Part shown: in pieces, positions 36,140-48,170 of the stretch
Layout: each line of letters starts with the position of its first letter
Numbering within the stretch: the stretch's first letter is position 1
Assembly (NCBI RefSeq): GCF_042453785.1
Contig: NC_091671.1
Coordinates: 9,556,001 to 9,620,000, forward strand
Origin: Malus domestica
Taxonomy: Eukaryota > Streptophyta > Magnoliopsida > Rosales > Rosaceae
DNA length: 64,000 bases
Direction: 5' to 3'
Notes under the pieces: generated by a model
Databases searched by the model: none
Told to the model about the DNA's origin: nothing
What the model saw: only the letters and a program-made list of their open reading frames with translations
Translations under genes and position numbers: made by a program

Positions 36140-36355
36140 GGTTGGCTGGTTTGGTATTGCTGTACTTTGAAAAAAAAAAACTATTTTTGATGTGTTGTAA
36201 GAATAAGCTTATTTTTACTGCTTTATGTTTTCAGATTTTTTTTCACTCAAAACTGTGAAAATAAAGTGTTTTTAAGTGTTTACCAAACATTTTTTTGAGC
36301 TCAACTTTTTTTATACCCACTTTTTATAAAAGCACCGTAATACTAAACCAATACT
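36140..36355. mobile_element. Fold-back MITE with TTTGGTATTGCTGT ends
   Basis: GCTGGTTTGGTATTGCTGTACTTT at the left is inverted as AAAAGCACCGTAATACTAAACC at the right. The stretch at 42838-43030 (GGTTGGTATTAATGTGCTTTTTG) is a half copy of the same family. Confidence 0.55.
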
Positions 36356-39177
36356 TAGTCTAGCCAAGACTGCATGCTGAGATTAGCTAGGGTCCGGAAG
36401 ACATAATAACATTGTAGAAACTAAAGTTTTTTTCAGTTCTTTATCCTTCGACTAAGCTGTATTTTAGATCATTGCTGATCTTCAGCTTGCCATTAGGTTG
36501 ACGTATATCGTTACACTTTTCAATCTTTATTAGAAATTTAAGATGATTATTGATTAGGAATTCATTCAGTTTTTAAGATAAGCGAAGTTAATTCACTTTA
36601 GTGTAGTAAAAGGCAGAAAACAACTATTTACTGTTATACTTATAAAATAGTTTTTTTCTTTAAAGGGATTGTACCGGTAGTTATACGCATTTATATTTGT
36701 TTTTTTTCTTAATTAGAATTACGCTTTTACTATTGTATACTATGTTTTATCAGAGAAATTATTTTCCAGAGTGCTCGAAACCCCACGTCACCTTTGACAC
36801 ATGCATTACCCCTCCAATCAGTTGATGCCACCGGCTGCCCCACTAAATTTGAATCCACTATCCTACATATTAATCCCAAAACTAAATTTTAAATTTGAAT
36901 CCACTATACTACATGTTTTTGCTGTTGTCAATTCTTACTTCTGCATCACGTAATCATATATGTATGAAAACTGGGTATAATCTTACTGTCATTCAAACCA
37001 AGTTTATTGACACTATCATTCGTAATTCACATAGACAGGTTCATTAACACATGTCTAAGTTTTAGAACAAACAAGACCTCTGTATCTACTAGCTAGTTCA
37101 CAACATTATCATTCATATATTTTTGACAAAAGTTTCTTTCTATTTCGTACTGTGTTTCAGTTTAATGATTCTAGGGCTGTCGCAATTGTTGCCTTTGAGC
37201 TAGTTGTTGGCCAAAATTTTACAGCTAATCAGATACAGAACCCCTAAAGGTCCTTCAACCTATGTATGCTTAACATTAGAAATTAGAACTCACATGCAGA
37301 GGTTCATTCACATTATAAACCTACATGAAAGGTCCACCACTCTTCTATGCAGGTTTCATTAACATTACAAACCACATCCACATGAATACGTTCACTAAAG
37401 CAACTCGCCCACATATTAGGTCCCTTAATTAGAAGTTCAGGTTCATTAAACACATAAAAATTGGATAATTGGTTTCACTATTATAAACCCCATTACTGAT
37501 CCATTGCCAACCACATACAAAATAATTTGCAGATTCACAACAAAATTTTAAACCAAGGATTGGTTGTTTTCAAACCTGTGAAGAAGGTTTAGTAAGAATC
37601 CTTTTCTCACATATTTTAGCTTCACAAACAATACCTAGTGACAGAATTTGTAGAAGCATATAAATTTCTCCAAAGAAAAACAAATTATCCCAGATTCGGA
37701 GATTCCACATCGACATTCAGCAACTTCAAACGGGTTATCAATTGTAACAGCTGGATTTATTTTGGTTGGAACAGCCGAATTTAGAGAGAGCGGTAAAGTT
37801 CAGGACGTAAATCTCGGGATTAAAGGACAAGAGGTTGCCGTATGGGAGAATAACATATGGGGTAATACTATTTTGGACCACAACTTGGTATTGATCATAG
37901 ATTGATTAGACCCCACACAAGTACTACGGAACAGAACCGAGATTCATATGCCCCTATAGAAAACCACAAATGTAACAGAATGTCCAAGCCCACAGGAGAA
38001 ACCCAAAAATCGATTACCGAACCTACTTTGTTGGTATGCGTATTTTCCAAGCTGACACCGATTGATACCGACATTGTCGGTTACTGACATTCGGTTTTCG
38101 ATCAGTCCGGTGCGGTTTGTGGTGGTGGTAGCTGATTTGTGACGGCGATGGCAAGAAGGGGGTGGGAGGAGGAATCTTGGTGGTGGTAGTGGTGGCTGGA
38201 GGCAATAAGTAGAGTGAGAAAGAGAGAGAGAGGGTTTAAGATGAATGACGGCTAGGGCATATCGATGACTGGAGAGGATTTCTTTTAATTTATTTTACGT
38301 TAATTTAAATATAGGCTAGCAAAGGTCGTTAAGTCATACCATAAGTTTAGTTTTGATCCCTAAACTCTACTAATAGTTGCTCTTATCCTCAAATTATTTC
38401 CCATGTAGCACTTGTGGACTTTTCATTAACTCCATCAACTTTTAGTTAAGGGGTAAAATGGGTATTTAATCTAAAGTTGAACAAAAAATAATTAAAACTA
38501 GAATCGCTTTGTTAATCCTTAAAGAGTTCCAATCATAATCAAGAAGTTCCGTGAATAGGTCACGAGATATTTTAAGGAGTGCTCCCTCAATCCTCGAGGA
38601 GCCAAGTCTTTCTCTTTAAAATTTTATTTTCTTATTTTTTGGATGAAATTTTTACTTTACCCCTGAACTTAATGGAAAAGTTGACGGAGTTAATTAAAAT
38701 GACTACTAGTGCAACAAATGACATAATTCAAGGATGGGAGAAACTATTAGCAAAGTTCAGATATAAAAATTGAACTCGTAGTATAGATCAGATACCTTTG
38801 CTCCAATTTAGCCTTAAATATATTCCTTTTACAACTTGATCAAAACGTTTGAAGTGTCACGGTACGTTGTTTGGTCCAAATATTCATAAATTTGTAGATC
38901 TTCTTAACGTTCTAATACAACCGTTGCCATTTCACCAAAAAAAGAAACTCATGTTTGTCATTTACAACCACGTTCTACTGGTATTTCATTACATTTTAAG
39001 TAATAATATTTTAGTTCAAATCCCGTAAATGGCAAGTTCGTAACCAATTTATTCTCCTAACTCTTAAGGTAAATATATCTTTGTATTAAAAGAAACTCAT
39101 GTTTTAGAAAGAAAAAAAAACACAGAAAAACTAAAAATCTCATATTCCAGTTTTACTCTGTCAAACCACACATTCGC
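36356..39177. other. Intergenic, no gene assigned
   Basis: Mostly AT-rich. Between 37690 and 38280 there is a GC-richer, GGTGGTGG-containing stretch with a 60-codon minus-strand ORF (38023-38205) rich in Pro and Thr; no domain was recognised, and it may be part of a decayed element. Bases 38320-38780 are AT-rich with broken frames. Confidence 0.35.
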
Positions 39178-39273
39178 TATAAAATATGGAAACAGTTGGA
39201 GAAGAAGCTTCTGGAAACTCGGTCTATGAAATCCCACATAAACTCGGTCGAGAAGGTTTACTCTGTTATATAT
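39178..39273 (+). promoter_or_regulatory. HSP70 promoter: heat-shock element and TATA boxes
   Basis: GAAGCTTCTGGAA at 39204-39216 is a perfect three-unit heat-shock element (GAA, TTC, GAA at 5-base steps), with a further GAA directly before it. TATA-like words lie at 39178-39184 (TATAAAA) and 39267-39273 (TATATAT). The second, 101 bases before the ATG and downstream of the element, is the better placed. This predicts heat-inducible transcription by HSF proteins. Confidence 0.75.
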
Positions 39274-39373
39274 CAATATGTAACCATCGGTTCACCAGTA
39301 TAACCTAATTCACCTTCATACTACTCACAAAAAAGCAAGTTTCATTCAAAAGGTTTTTTACAAGTTTTCAACA

Positions 39374-42326
39374 ATGGCTGCAAAAGGGGAGGGTCCAGCG
39401 ATCGGCATCGATCTTGGAACCACCTACTCATGCGTCGGAGTTTGGCAGCACGATCGTGTTGAGATCATAGCCAATGATCAGGGTAACCGGACGACGCCGT
39501 CCTACGTTGGTTTCACCGACACTGAGCGCTTGATTGGCGATGCCGCAAAGAACCAGGTCGCCATGAACCCCGTCAACACTGTTTTTGGTGGGTATACCTG
39601 CATGTCCAAACCTCGTTTAATTGTTTTTTTTTTTGTTTCGTATCTGCAGATTGCATGCATGATTTGTCTAATATGACCTTTGATCGAAAGATTGTGTGTC
39701 TTAGGGTTTCATGGTGGTTTGATAAGGTTAAAGGTTAAATTGGTCATTGTGATTCATTTGTGTATGTGTGATGGCTCAAGTAAGCGAATATAAATTGGAT
39801 TTGATTGATAAGATTGTTTTATTTTATGTAGTTTGTCGCATCTGAAAAAATAAATGTGGATAGCAATTCGTCGATGATTACATACTATTTGATCACATTT
39901 TTAATCAAGAGGCGTACGACATCTCATAATATATTTGATATATATTTAGTATCTTTTAAAAGAAAACTAACGAAAAGTTTAAAAAAAATTTAGTTTTAAT
40001 GAAAAATGACAAATGAAGGTGTAATAAATAGTATCAGAGAAATGTAAAAATGTGGTTTTTCGTTAAAAGTGAACAACACCGAGAATGTTTCATTAAAACT
40101 CACATCTTTTAATCAAAAAAATTTTAGAAGAAAACATGCCATTTCCTAAGATTTAATTTTGTGAATCACAATTCAATGTAGCCTTTGTTTCCACTATTTT
40201 TTTAATTTTTTTGAGATCATGGATAAATAGAAAAAGAGATTGAGCTCCATGTTTGGACTTGAATGCGAGATGGCTGATTATTGTTGTTGAGTGATGACTA
40301 AAGATTTGTGATCACTTGTGTGTGGATTTGATGTTAGGGACAGATAATTAATGTACTTGTTTTAAATGTTTTAATCTCAATCTTTGGTATATCTAAACAT
40401 GATTTGTGATAGTACAGTTGTAATTGTTGTTTTAGGTTATTGCCATCTTATGCTTTGATTATGATGTTTCCCTTATAATGATTTACTTGATCAGTAATGT
40501 TTCTTTCATTATCCTTTTTTCTTTTTTTTTTTGGTCAAAGCTTTAATATCCAAATTTTGACCACTTACACTTTTGTTTGCTCTATGTTAGATGCAAAGCG
40601 TTTGATTGGTAGGAGATTCACTGATGCCACAATCCAGAGTGACATGAAGCTATGGCCTTTCAAGGTCATTGCTGGTGCCGGCGACAAGCCAACAATTGTG
40701 GTTAACTACAAGGGCGAGGACAAGCAGTTTGCTGCTGAGGAGATCTCGTCTATGGTTCTCACCAAGATGCGTGAAATAGCAGAAGCCTACCTCGGTTCAA
40801 CCGTGAAGAATTCCGTTGTCACAGTCCCGGCATACTTCAACGACTCTCAAAGACAAGCCACGAAGGATGCCGGTGTGATTGCGGGCATGAACGTTATGCG
40901 TATCATTAATGAACCAACTGCAGCCGCCATTGCCTATGGACTTGACAAGAAAGCAACTAGTGTTGGTGAGAAGAATGTCCTCATCTTTGATCTTGGTGGT
41001 GGCACTTTCGACGTTTCCCTTCTTACGATCGAAGAGGGTATTTTCGAAGTCAAATCTACCGCTGGTGACACTCATCTCGGGGGTGAAGATTTTGATAACC
41101 GAATGGTGAATCATTTCGTGCAAGAGTTTAAGAGGAAGAACAAGAAGGACATTAGCAATAACCCCAGAGCACTGAGGAGATTGAGAACATCTTGTGAGAG
41201 AGCAAAGAGGACTCTTTCTTCCACTGCTCAAACAACTATTGAGATTGATTCGCTGTTTGAGGGTATTGATTTTTACTCCACCATAACCAGAGCGAGATTC
41301 GAGGAGCTCAACATGGATCTCTTCCGAAAGTGTATGGAGCCGGTGGAGAAGTGTTTGAGGGATGCTAAGATGGACAAGAGCACTGTCCATGATGTTGTTC
41401 TCGTCGGCGGTTCTACTAGAATTCCCAAGGTGCAGCAACTATTGCAGGATTTTTTCAATGGTAAGGAGCTTTGCAAGAGCATCAACCCTGACGAAGCAGT
41501 TGCGTATGGTGCGGCCGTGCAAGCTGCCATCTTGAGCGGTGAGGGAAATGAGAAGGTGCAGGACCTGCTCTTGTTGGATGTCACCCCTCTTTCACTTGGA
41601 TTGGAGACTGCCGGTGGAGTTATGACTGTTCTTATCCCGCGAAACACTACGATTCCCACCAAGAAAGAACAGGTTTTCTCAACCTATTCGGATAACCAAC
41701 CTGGTGTGTTGATTCAGGTATATGAAGGTGAAAGAACAAGAACTAGAGACAATAACTTGTTGGGCAAGTTTGAGCTCTCAGGCATCCCTCCGGCTCCAAG
41801 GGGTGTGCCCCAGATCACCGTTTGCTTTGATATCGATGCGAATGGAATCTTAAATGTCTCTGCTGAGGACAAAACCACCGGGCAGAAGAATAAGATCACG
41901 ATCACCAATGACAAAGGTAGATTGTCGAAGGAGGAAATCGAGAACATGGTTCAAGAGGCGGAGAAGTACAAGGCAGAGGACGAGGATCACAAGAAGAAAG
42001 TGGAGGCCAAGAATGCACTCGAAAACTATGCTTACAACATGAGGAACACGGTGAGGGATGAAAAGATTGGTTCGAAGCTCAATCCGGAGGACAAGAAGAA
42101 AATCGAGGACGCAGTCGAAGACGCCATTCAGTGGCTTGACGGGAACCAGCTTGGTGATTGTGATGAGTTTGAGGACAAGATGAAAGAGCTTGAGAACCTC
42201 TGCAATCCCATCATTGCCAAGATGTATCAGGGTGCGGGTGCTGATGTGGGTGGCGGAGCCCCGGACAAAGATGCTCCTCCGGCGGCTTCAGGCGGTGCTG
42301 GACCGAAGATCGAGGAAGTTGATTAA
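39374..42326 (+). CDS. Cytosolic heat-shock protein 70 (HSP70/HSC70)
   Basis: ATP-driven chaperone for unfolded proteins, working with J-proteins and nucleotide exchange factors. Exon 1 is 39374-39587 and exon 2 is 40591-42326; the intron splits codon 72 (Asp) at the position conserved in plant cytosolic HSP70 genes. The product is 649 aa, the usual length. The three HSP70 signatures are present: [10 protein letters not shown] near 10, [14 protein letters not shown] near 200, and [13 protein letters not shown] near 340. Then come the substrate-binding domain ([13 protein letters not shown] onward) and helical lid. The C-terminal KIEEVD marks the cytosolic/nuclear form that docks TPR co-chaperones. 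There is no transit or ER signal. The ATG at 40497 lies in the intron and is not used. The intron holds a MITE at 39960-40103. Confidence 0.98.
39960..40103. mobile_element. MITE inside the HSP70 intron, 9-bp duplication ATCTTTTAA
   Basis: ATCTTTTAA flanks at 39951-39959 and 40104-40112. The body (AAGAAAACTAACGAAAAG ... TGTGGTTTTTCGTTAAAAG ... GTTTCATTAAAACTC) is a third copy of the 34111-34259 family. It lies 372 bases past the donor and 487 bases before the acceptor, so splice sites are untouched. Confidence 0.85.
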
Positions 42327-43535
42327 GATAAATTTCTTTAGTTCCATGAACTGCTCTTTTGGTTTGGGTAGTCACAGTATGTAGTTGGATATGTCTATGT
42401 TGCGAATTTAGTTTTTTTATTGGTGCTATGGTTTATGAATTTCGGTTCATATTTTTCATTTTCCATCCTACTCTTTGCGACCTATGATTAATAATCTTTT
42501 CATTATCCCAAATTTTCTTTTGCTACCAATCTTGTTTTATTCTTTTAATTTAGGTGAGTTTGTTTCAAACACACAATGGTATTGTTTGGACTGTGTCATC
42601 GTTCTCGCCAAACTGTCAGGGTTTGCAACAGTAATGTTGTTGATCCTAAATTACGTAGCATGACCGATTGGTTTCTAGTTCGATGCTCACATCTAACACA
42701 TCACTATCGGACCGGGAGGATGGCCCCTCGGGCTGAGAAGTGAGCTTCTCAGACACGAATGTTGAGCCAATTCAACTCATATTGATAAGAGCATTACTAA
42801 AAAATAAAGATAAAACAAAGCCCTTGTTATACCGAGGTAAAGACTTAGGGCTAGGTTGGTATTAATGTGCTTTTTGAAAAAACAATTGTTTTTGTTGTAG
42901 TGAAAAAATAAATAGTTGTAAAATAAAGCAGTTTAGTGTTCGGTAAACTTTAGTTATAAAAGTGCTTTTTTTAAAAAAAGTAAAAATAAACAGTGTCTGA
43001 GTATTTGGTAAAATTTTATATAAAACTGCTGTAAATTTTCAAAAACCACGAAAATGGGTATGGCGGTGAATGTGGAATATAATATTTATCTTAAGAATTT
43101 TTTTTCATAATGTGTATCTTCCCCATTCACTGACCTAAAAAGGAGGACCATCAAATAACTTAACAGAACTTAAATCTAATTCAATTTTTAAATAAATTAG
43201 AGAAAAAAAATATTTTCACAATTAAAGAGAAGAAAAGGAGGATATTTTCATAATTCATTTTTAAAGTTACTTAGGTTTACAGATCAATGGAAATTTTCAT
43301 TAAACCAAATTAGCAACAGAAATTTTCAAAAACAATATGTCCAGAAAGTCCCATACCTATTGCATCAAGCAGGGAAATTATACGTGAAACACGATGGTAC
43401 TGTCCACACACCCCTCTTAATTTTCGGATGTCAGATCAAATGAATTGACGATTAAAGGGCAAAAATGGGTGTGTGGTAATTGATGACTCCAAATAATCAT
43501 ACATCAACTTAAACAACGTTCCCTACAAAGCCAAA
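42327..43535. other. Gap between convergent HSP70 and CHCH genes
   Basis: HSP70 3'UTR probably covers the first 200-300 bases. Bases 42838-43030 match half of the MITE at 36140, and 43395-43485 (GGTACTGTCCACACACCCC ... AAATGGGTGTGTGG) is a weak copy of the 8311/33619 MITE family. No gene. Confidence 0.5.
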
Positions 43536-43895
43536 CTACTTCCTTCCCCTGCTCAGCCTCTGCAAGTGGTAATTGATGCTTCCCATTGACTTTCTGTTTT
43601 TGTTGCTCTGTAGCGAAAGGGTCAGGTGCATTACGATAGACTTCAAGGAATGAAAAGAATCGATGCAAAAAACGGAGAACAAAATGAAGATGCATAATCC
43701 TAAGGAGAACACCGAAAAATCTACCTGAGCCTCCATACAAGTACCCAAAAGTTCCTTCTGCTTTACACACTTATCATCACAGAGCTGGTTAGTAGCCATG
43801 CAGTTGAGAAATGCTATCATTTCCTTCATGCAAGGTTTGTGAAAAGTTCCAAATTTCTTTGGATTTATATACACCGTACCAACCTTCCGACCCAT
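43536..43895 (-). CDS. Small twin-CX9C (CHCH) protein, mitoribosomal Mrp10/mS37-like
   Basis: Coding exons 43895-43725 (57 codons) and 43607-43536 (23 codons plus TAG) are joined in phase 0, for 80 aa. Cysteines C22-x9-C32 and C43-x9-C53 form the twin CX9C fold, imported into the mitochondrial intermembrane space by Mia40 and disulfide-bonded there. The basic N-terminus (MGRKVGTVYINPKKFG) and tail (HLQRLSRGRK) fit the small mitoribosomal subunit protein Mrp10/mS37 group, an assignment from remembered family features. A reading through the intron (43536-44033) is an artefact. The exon carrying the ATG also has 19 bases of 5'UTR, preceded by an acceptor at 43915-43916. Confidence 0.85.
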   Translation of the reverse strand: MGRKVGTVYINPKKFGTFHKPCMKEMIAFLNCMATNQLCDDKCVKQKELLGTCMEAQVDFSVFSLGLCIFILFSVFCIDSFHSLKSIVMHLTLSLQSNKNRKSMGSINYHLQRLSRGRK

Positions 43896-43913
43896 TTTAT
43901 GATTCGAAGAACA

Positions 43914-45480
43914 CCTATCCAAGCAAGAAACTGTTAGGTGCACCCAACTTTTGAAAGAAGATTGGAAAAGTTCAGTAGTAAAGAAAATCGAATACATCAT
44001 GAGAAAAGCTACAATAAACATGACCACAACCACCGCTTTGTATTTAAGTTAAACAACTACTTTCACCAAGGTGGAAGGTGCTCATGCAAGGTCTTATCCC
44101 ATGAAAATCTGGGTTCAAACTTACATAAACATTTTACATAAAGCGGCAATGCTGTAACCTTTTGCAGTTCAACTACTAACAAAAAATGCCCCCATAAAAC
44201 CCAATGTGTTGCTCAGATTAGAACTCCAGCCTGCAAATCAAACAAGTCTCATCCCAAGACAGTACAATCGGATGTCCACCAGAATTGTCTCAATCTACTC
44301 ACTAAGAAGAAGTTCAAAAGACGGTTTTTGGGAACAAAGGGTTTTTGGATTTGTCTCAATTTACTCAATTTTAATTGTGTGCTACGAAAGAAGCTTCCTT
44401 CATCTAGTGGACGTATAAACCCTATGAAATCTCACAATCAAATGCATTATAAACACTATCGCATAGACAAGTATTTAAAGGATCTCATACAGTGATCATT
44501 AAGGCATGGTTTTACAGATGTAGTATTTGTGTTCTTGTCCAACTGTAGCTTGCACATCCACCATATGTTTTTCCTACTCACTCTACCGTACAAAAGGTTT
44601 GATTTGTAAAAAGTAAAACAATTGAAACAACTAAGCGCTGAAAGAACTTGTATTTCAATGAATGAAATGCACCATCATTGAAAAATTCTTTCGGCCTCCA
44701 GTTCCACCATAGCAGAAACAAGGGAGCTCACAAACCTTGGCAGAGCAAAATTACAAAGCTTGAAAACCAATAGTACACACTCTATTAAACTATCGAAACA
44801 AGTTCAGTTAAATGTTATAAAGCTTGAAAACCAAGACGAGGCACAATCAAATCTTCTTTCGGTTCTCAGCAAGCCCAATAATCAGTGTGGATTAAAAACA
44901 GTAATGAACAAAAACCCAGTTTGCACTGTAAATGAGAGGACATATAAACCCCCAATCGCAGCGTAAATCAGCGAGGGCAAACTAACCCGCTTACAGCGTA
45001 AACCAGCTAATAAGAAATTATCCAGTTGCATAAATTAACCCAGCAAGAACAAATTAATCAAGTCACGGTGTTAATCAGCAATCACAAAATTGCCCCAGTT
45101 GCAGTGCAAATAGATGGATAAGCACTAGATGCAAAATGCTAATTCAATTCAATTAAATTAACAAACTTTACATTTTCCCCCAATTTTCACAACCTACGGA
45201 ACACCGTTTGGATCAAAATCAAGTAAAAACTAGGTAACAACGGAAACCCAATTCTACACACACAGAAATAAAAGCATGATAAATTTAGAAGAAATGGAGG
45301 AAGGGAAGAGTAAATTACCGAGTCGGTGGCTCTAACCGCGGAGAAAGAGAGAGTGATAACAAGCGACAATGGCCGCTCTAGGGCTTTGCTGGTTTTTCAA
45401 AACGTTCTTCAATTTTCAATTGGTGATCTCCAGAGAACGCCGAAGTTGTTCGCAAATGGGACTGAGAGTGAGAGCAAAAG
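43914..45480 (-). other. 5'UTR exon and 1.4-kb leader intron of the CHCH gene
   Basis: On the minus strand a donor (GACTCG then GTAATTT, exon ending at 45319) and an acceptor (TTGGATAG, next exon from 43914) define a leader intron of about 1,404 bases. The first exon probably starts near 45.4-45.5 kb, where the sequence turns GC-richer. No ORF inside the intron has a recognised domain. Confidence 0.55.
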
Positions 45481-45577
45481 GCCCTGAGCCGAATTGGGCT
45501 GACAAATTCTTGGACAATTAGCTTTGGGCTGGCCTATTAAAATAGACAGATAAAATGAAAAATAAAAGGAGAATTGG

Positions 45578-45703
45578 ATTTTTAGAGTCTCGCTCTTTTG
45601 GTCGTGAGACTAAAACTTTATGGTCAGCGTTTAGGCAATAAACCCACACCGGGTGACTATAAAGTTTTAGCTTGACGATCAAGAGACCGAGACTCTAAAA
45701 CTT
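45578..45703. mobile_element. 126-bp fold-back element upstream of the CHCH gene
   Basis: TTTTTAGAGTCTCGCTCTTTT and GACTAAAACTTTATGGTCA on the left pair with TGACTATAAAGTTTTAGC and AAGAGACCGAGACTCTAAAA on the right. Arms are about 50 bases with a short loop. It lies roughly 100-250 bases upstream of the probable transcription start. Confidence 0.65.
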
Positions 45704-46154
45704 CCCTTTTTTTTTCGTGGGCATAAGAACAGAGCATGATTAATCGTAATAAAATGAATGATAAACACGAACAGAAAATGCAAAGCACATCAATCTCAAT
45801 AAGCAAAATGAAATAATCTTGCAAGCGCTTCGTTAATCTCATGATTAAAATTCAAAGACAGGTTTGCTAATTTGCTATGCTAATAGGCCAATTTGCACAT
45901 TAAACATTTCCATTGGTAATCTACTTGTAATAAGACTAATACTACGCATTCATTGATTGCAATCAATAAAATGATTGCAAAACCACCAAAATTATCTCCT
46001 TGACACCCAAGTCTGCAGATCATTGAACATTCCTTTAGAGCGAAAAAAATTTTACAAAAAAATTAAGTCACACGTTGAATAGAAAAATAGAACAGAATGA
46101 TACTTTTTCGAATCGAGGTGGGTTGCCCAGACGGCGAGAGAAAACTCACGGATC
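45704..46154. other. Intergenic, no gene seen
   Basis: AT-rich, short ORFs only. Confidence 0.4.
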
Positions 46155-46251
46155 GCCGGGATGAGCGTGAGGTGGACGAGTGGTCGACGTCGAGGGAAGA
46201 CTGAGTGAGAATGGCTGCTGGGTGAGGCTGAGCTGAGGCGCGAGTCAGGTT
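46155..46251 (-). other. Orphan GC-rich exon-like segment with strong donor
   Basis: Minus strand reads CTCAGCCTCACCCAGCAGCC ... CCCGGCGATCC followed by GTGAGTTTT, a consensus donor at about 46155. There is no obvious coding frame. The bases beyond the adjacent LTR (46497-46520, GGCTGAGCTAAGAGTGAGGC) continue the same GC-rich sequence type, so the LTR may have split it. Could be a first exon of an alternative CHCH transcript or of a lost gene. Confidence 0.35.
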
Positions 46252-46496
46252 TGTTGGAATTTAGAATTATTTTGTTATTTGAATTTGAGCTTAGCCCATT
46301 AGTATTAGAGTTTTGTTTTCTTGTTTATTAGGGTTATGTTAGTTCTTTGTATATATAATGTTTTGTAGCTCGTAGAATAACAAGTTAATCACAATGTATC
46401 CTCTAGAGTTTTGTAGTCATTTTGTCATTCTCGTTAGTTTAATAATATTCTTATTATTTTGTTAGTCTTGCTCGTTACGCACTCTGATATTCAATT
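46252..46496 (+). mobile_element. Putative Copia-like solo LTR
   Basis: Starts TGTTGGAATTTAG and ends GATATTCAATT, where an AATTCAACA-like end would be usual. It contains a TATA-like GTATATATAATG with a polyadenylation-like stretch after it. Five-base flanks AGGTT (46247-46251) and AGGCT (46497-46501) differ at one base. The decayed right end lowers certainty. Confidence 0.5.
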
Positions 46497-46501
46497 AGGC
46501 T

Positions 46502-47682
46502 GAGCTAAGAGTGAGGCGCCGGGGGGGGGGGGGAGCGAAGGAAAGGAAGTGGATTAATAGCCTAATTGGATTAATAGTATCCGTGGTGATAGGATAGTTA
46601 GAAGATAGTTTATGTGGTGAAAAAACTAAGATTTAAGCCTCGTGGTAAAGTCTATTAGGATTTATGCCAAAAATTGAAAATTTCATCAATTTTCTGTTAA
46701 CTATTAGCACGTGAGCCACACATTTAGGCTAAAAAAGAACTCTCCATGCACATATTAGGCTAAAACAAACCTCTCCATTAATTGTTAACACGTGAGGCTG
46801 GCTCAAGCGCTATTAATTAACAAAAAGTTGACAAAATTTCCAATTTTGGGCACAAATCCTAACAAACTTTACCACATGAGCTTAAATCCTAGTTTTTTAC
46901 CGCATGGGCTATCTTCCAACTACCATATTACCACGGGTATTATTAATCCAATTAAGCCTTTATATAATTTTGATCCGAATTTGAGGCAACAACAGCAGTT
47001 AGATTTCCAACGGTAAAAACAAAATAAAAAAATTGGGGCTACGCCATATGGTCTGTCAAATTTTAAAAAATTGAAAATTTTAACGACAAAAAATAATCCA
47101 ACTCTAAAAAATTAATACAAAGTTCACACTTAAAAAGTACATTTGCAAAATTCAAAAAATAAAAAAAATAAAAACAAAAACACTGGCAAATTAAACAAAT
47201 GGAGGATAAGACGAAGAAAATATTAAAAAATATATTGCCCTTGCCCTTCCTCCTTTAAACGTGAGGACTTGCACAAAGTCAATTACTGTTTAGAATGAAT
47301 AGGAAGAGCAATTTTATTGTCCTTGCCCTCCAATTGTTCTTATCCTCCAAAAACGAGCAGAGATGCTTTAAGAGCAGCTGCATGTATTGTGTTCTGAAAA
47401 GTTAAAGGGTGAGAATTAACATCCCATCCCATCCATTGTATGGAACAAAGGTAACAATTTACCGTTAGCAATCAAGGAGTATGATTTTCTCCCCTCTTAT
47501 TTTCCTTTCCTTTCCTCCCTTCCTCTCACACTTTCGTTTTGGTCATTTTCTCTCTATAAAAAATTCAAAACAAAATGTTGAAGTGACTTAATAGTAATCG
47601 TTTAAAAAAATTAAGAAAAGAAATATTAGGAAGGGAGAGTATCCAACTCCAACAATCAAAGCCAACATTGCAAAAAGCAAAG
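46502..47682. other. Intergenic, no gene seen
   Basis: Includes a 13-base G run at about 46521 and AT-rich sequence. The ORF at 46792-47016 has no domain. Confidence 0.4.
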
Positions 47683-47938
47683 GAGGATCCTCTCCGGATC
47701 TTCTTTGTGAGGATCCGGGAATCCTCCAATTACATCCGTTCATACATCGTGGGTCAAAAATCATTGTAAATTTTTTATTTAAAATTGAATATAAACAGTA
47801 TTTGACGAAAACTAACAGCGCGATGTACGATGAACGGACATGATTAGAAAATCCTCAAAATTTTCATAAAGAAAATCATTTGGATCCTCACAAAGAGGAT
47901 CCGGATAGGATAGGATCCTCATCCGGAGAGGATCCTCA
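47683..47938. mobile_element. MITE of the GGATCCTCT family
   Basis: Ends GAGGATCCTCTCCGGATC and GGATCCTCATCCGGAGAGGATCC are inverted. The centre (CATACATCGTGGGTCAAAAATC ... GCGATGTACGATGAACGG) matches 30678-30888. Terminal sequence is repeated on each side (GGATCCGGATAGGATAGGATCC), and a clean target duplication was not found. Confidence 0.75.
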
Positions 47939-48170
47939 TTCACAAAAAATGCAAAAGTAGCTATCATGTCAGATATACAATCGATGTCTTTCTACTATTT
48001 CTGCTGGCCAGTGCATAGGCAATTAGGCATACCAAAATTCCTAGGACCCTTGTACCTTATGTCAAACTCCCAAATAGTCAACGCTCAAGCAAGTTGATCT
48101 GTTGATGGATGATGAGTGAGGGAAACAAAAAGAAAAGTTGGTGGATATATGGTCGCTTCTCAATATCTAA

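Noticed and set aside
38023..38205. Pro/Thr-rich minus ORF
   Set aside because: Short, low complexity, no splice context or domain.
40497..40590. ATG at 40497 as an HSP70 start
   Set aside because: These codons are intron sequence with no HSP70 similarity; the true first exon is 39374-39587.
43536..44033. 165-codon reading through the CHCH gene
   Set aside because: It includes the intron (43608-43724) and part of the leader; splice sites and the 80-aa family length favour the short form.
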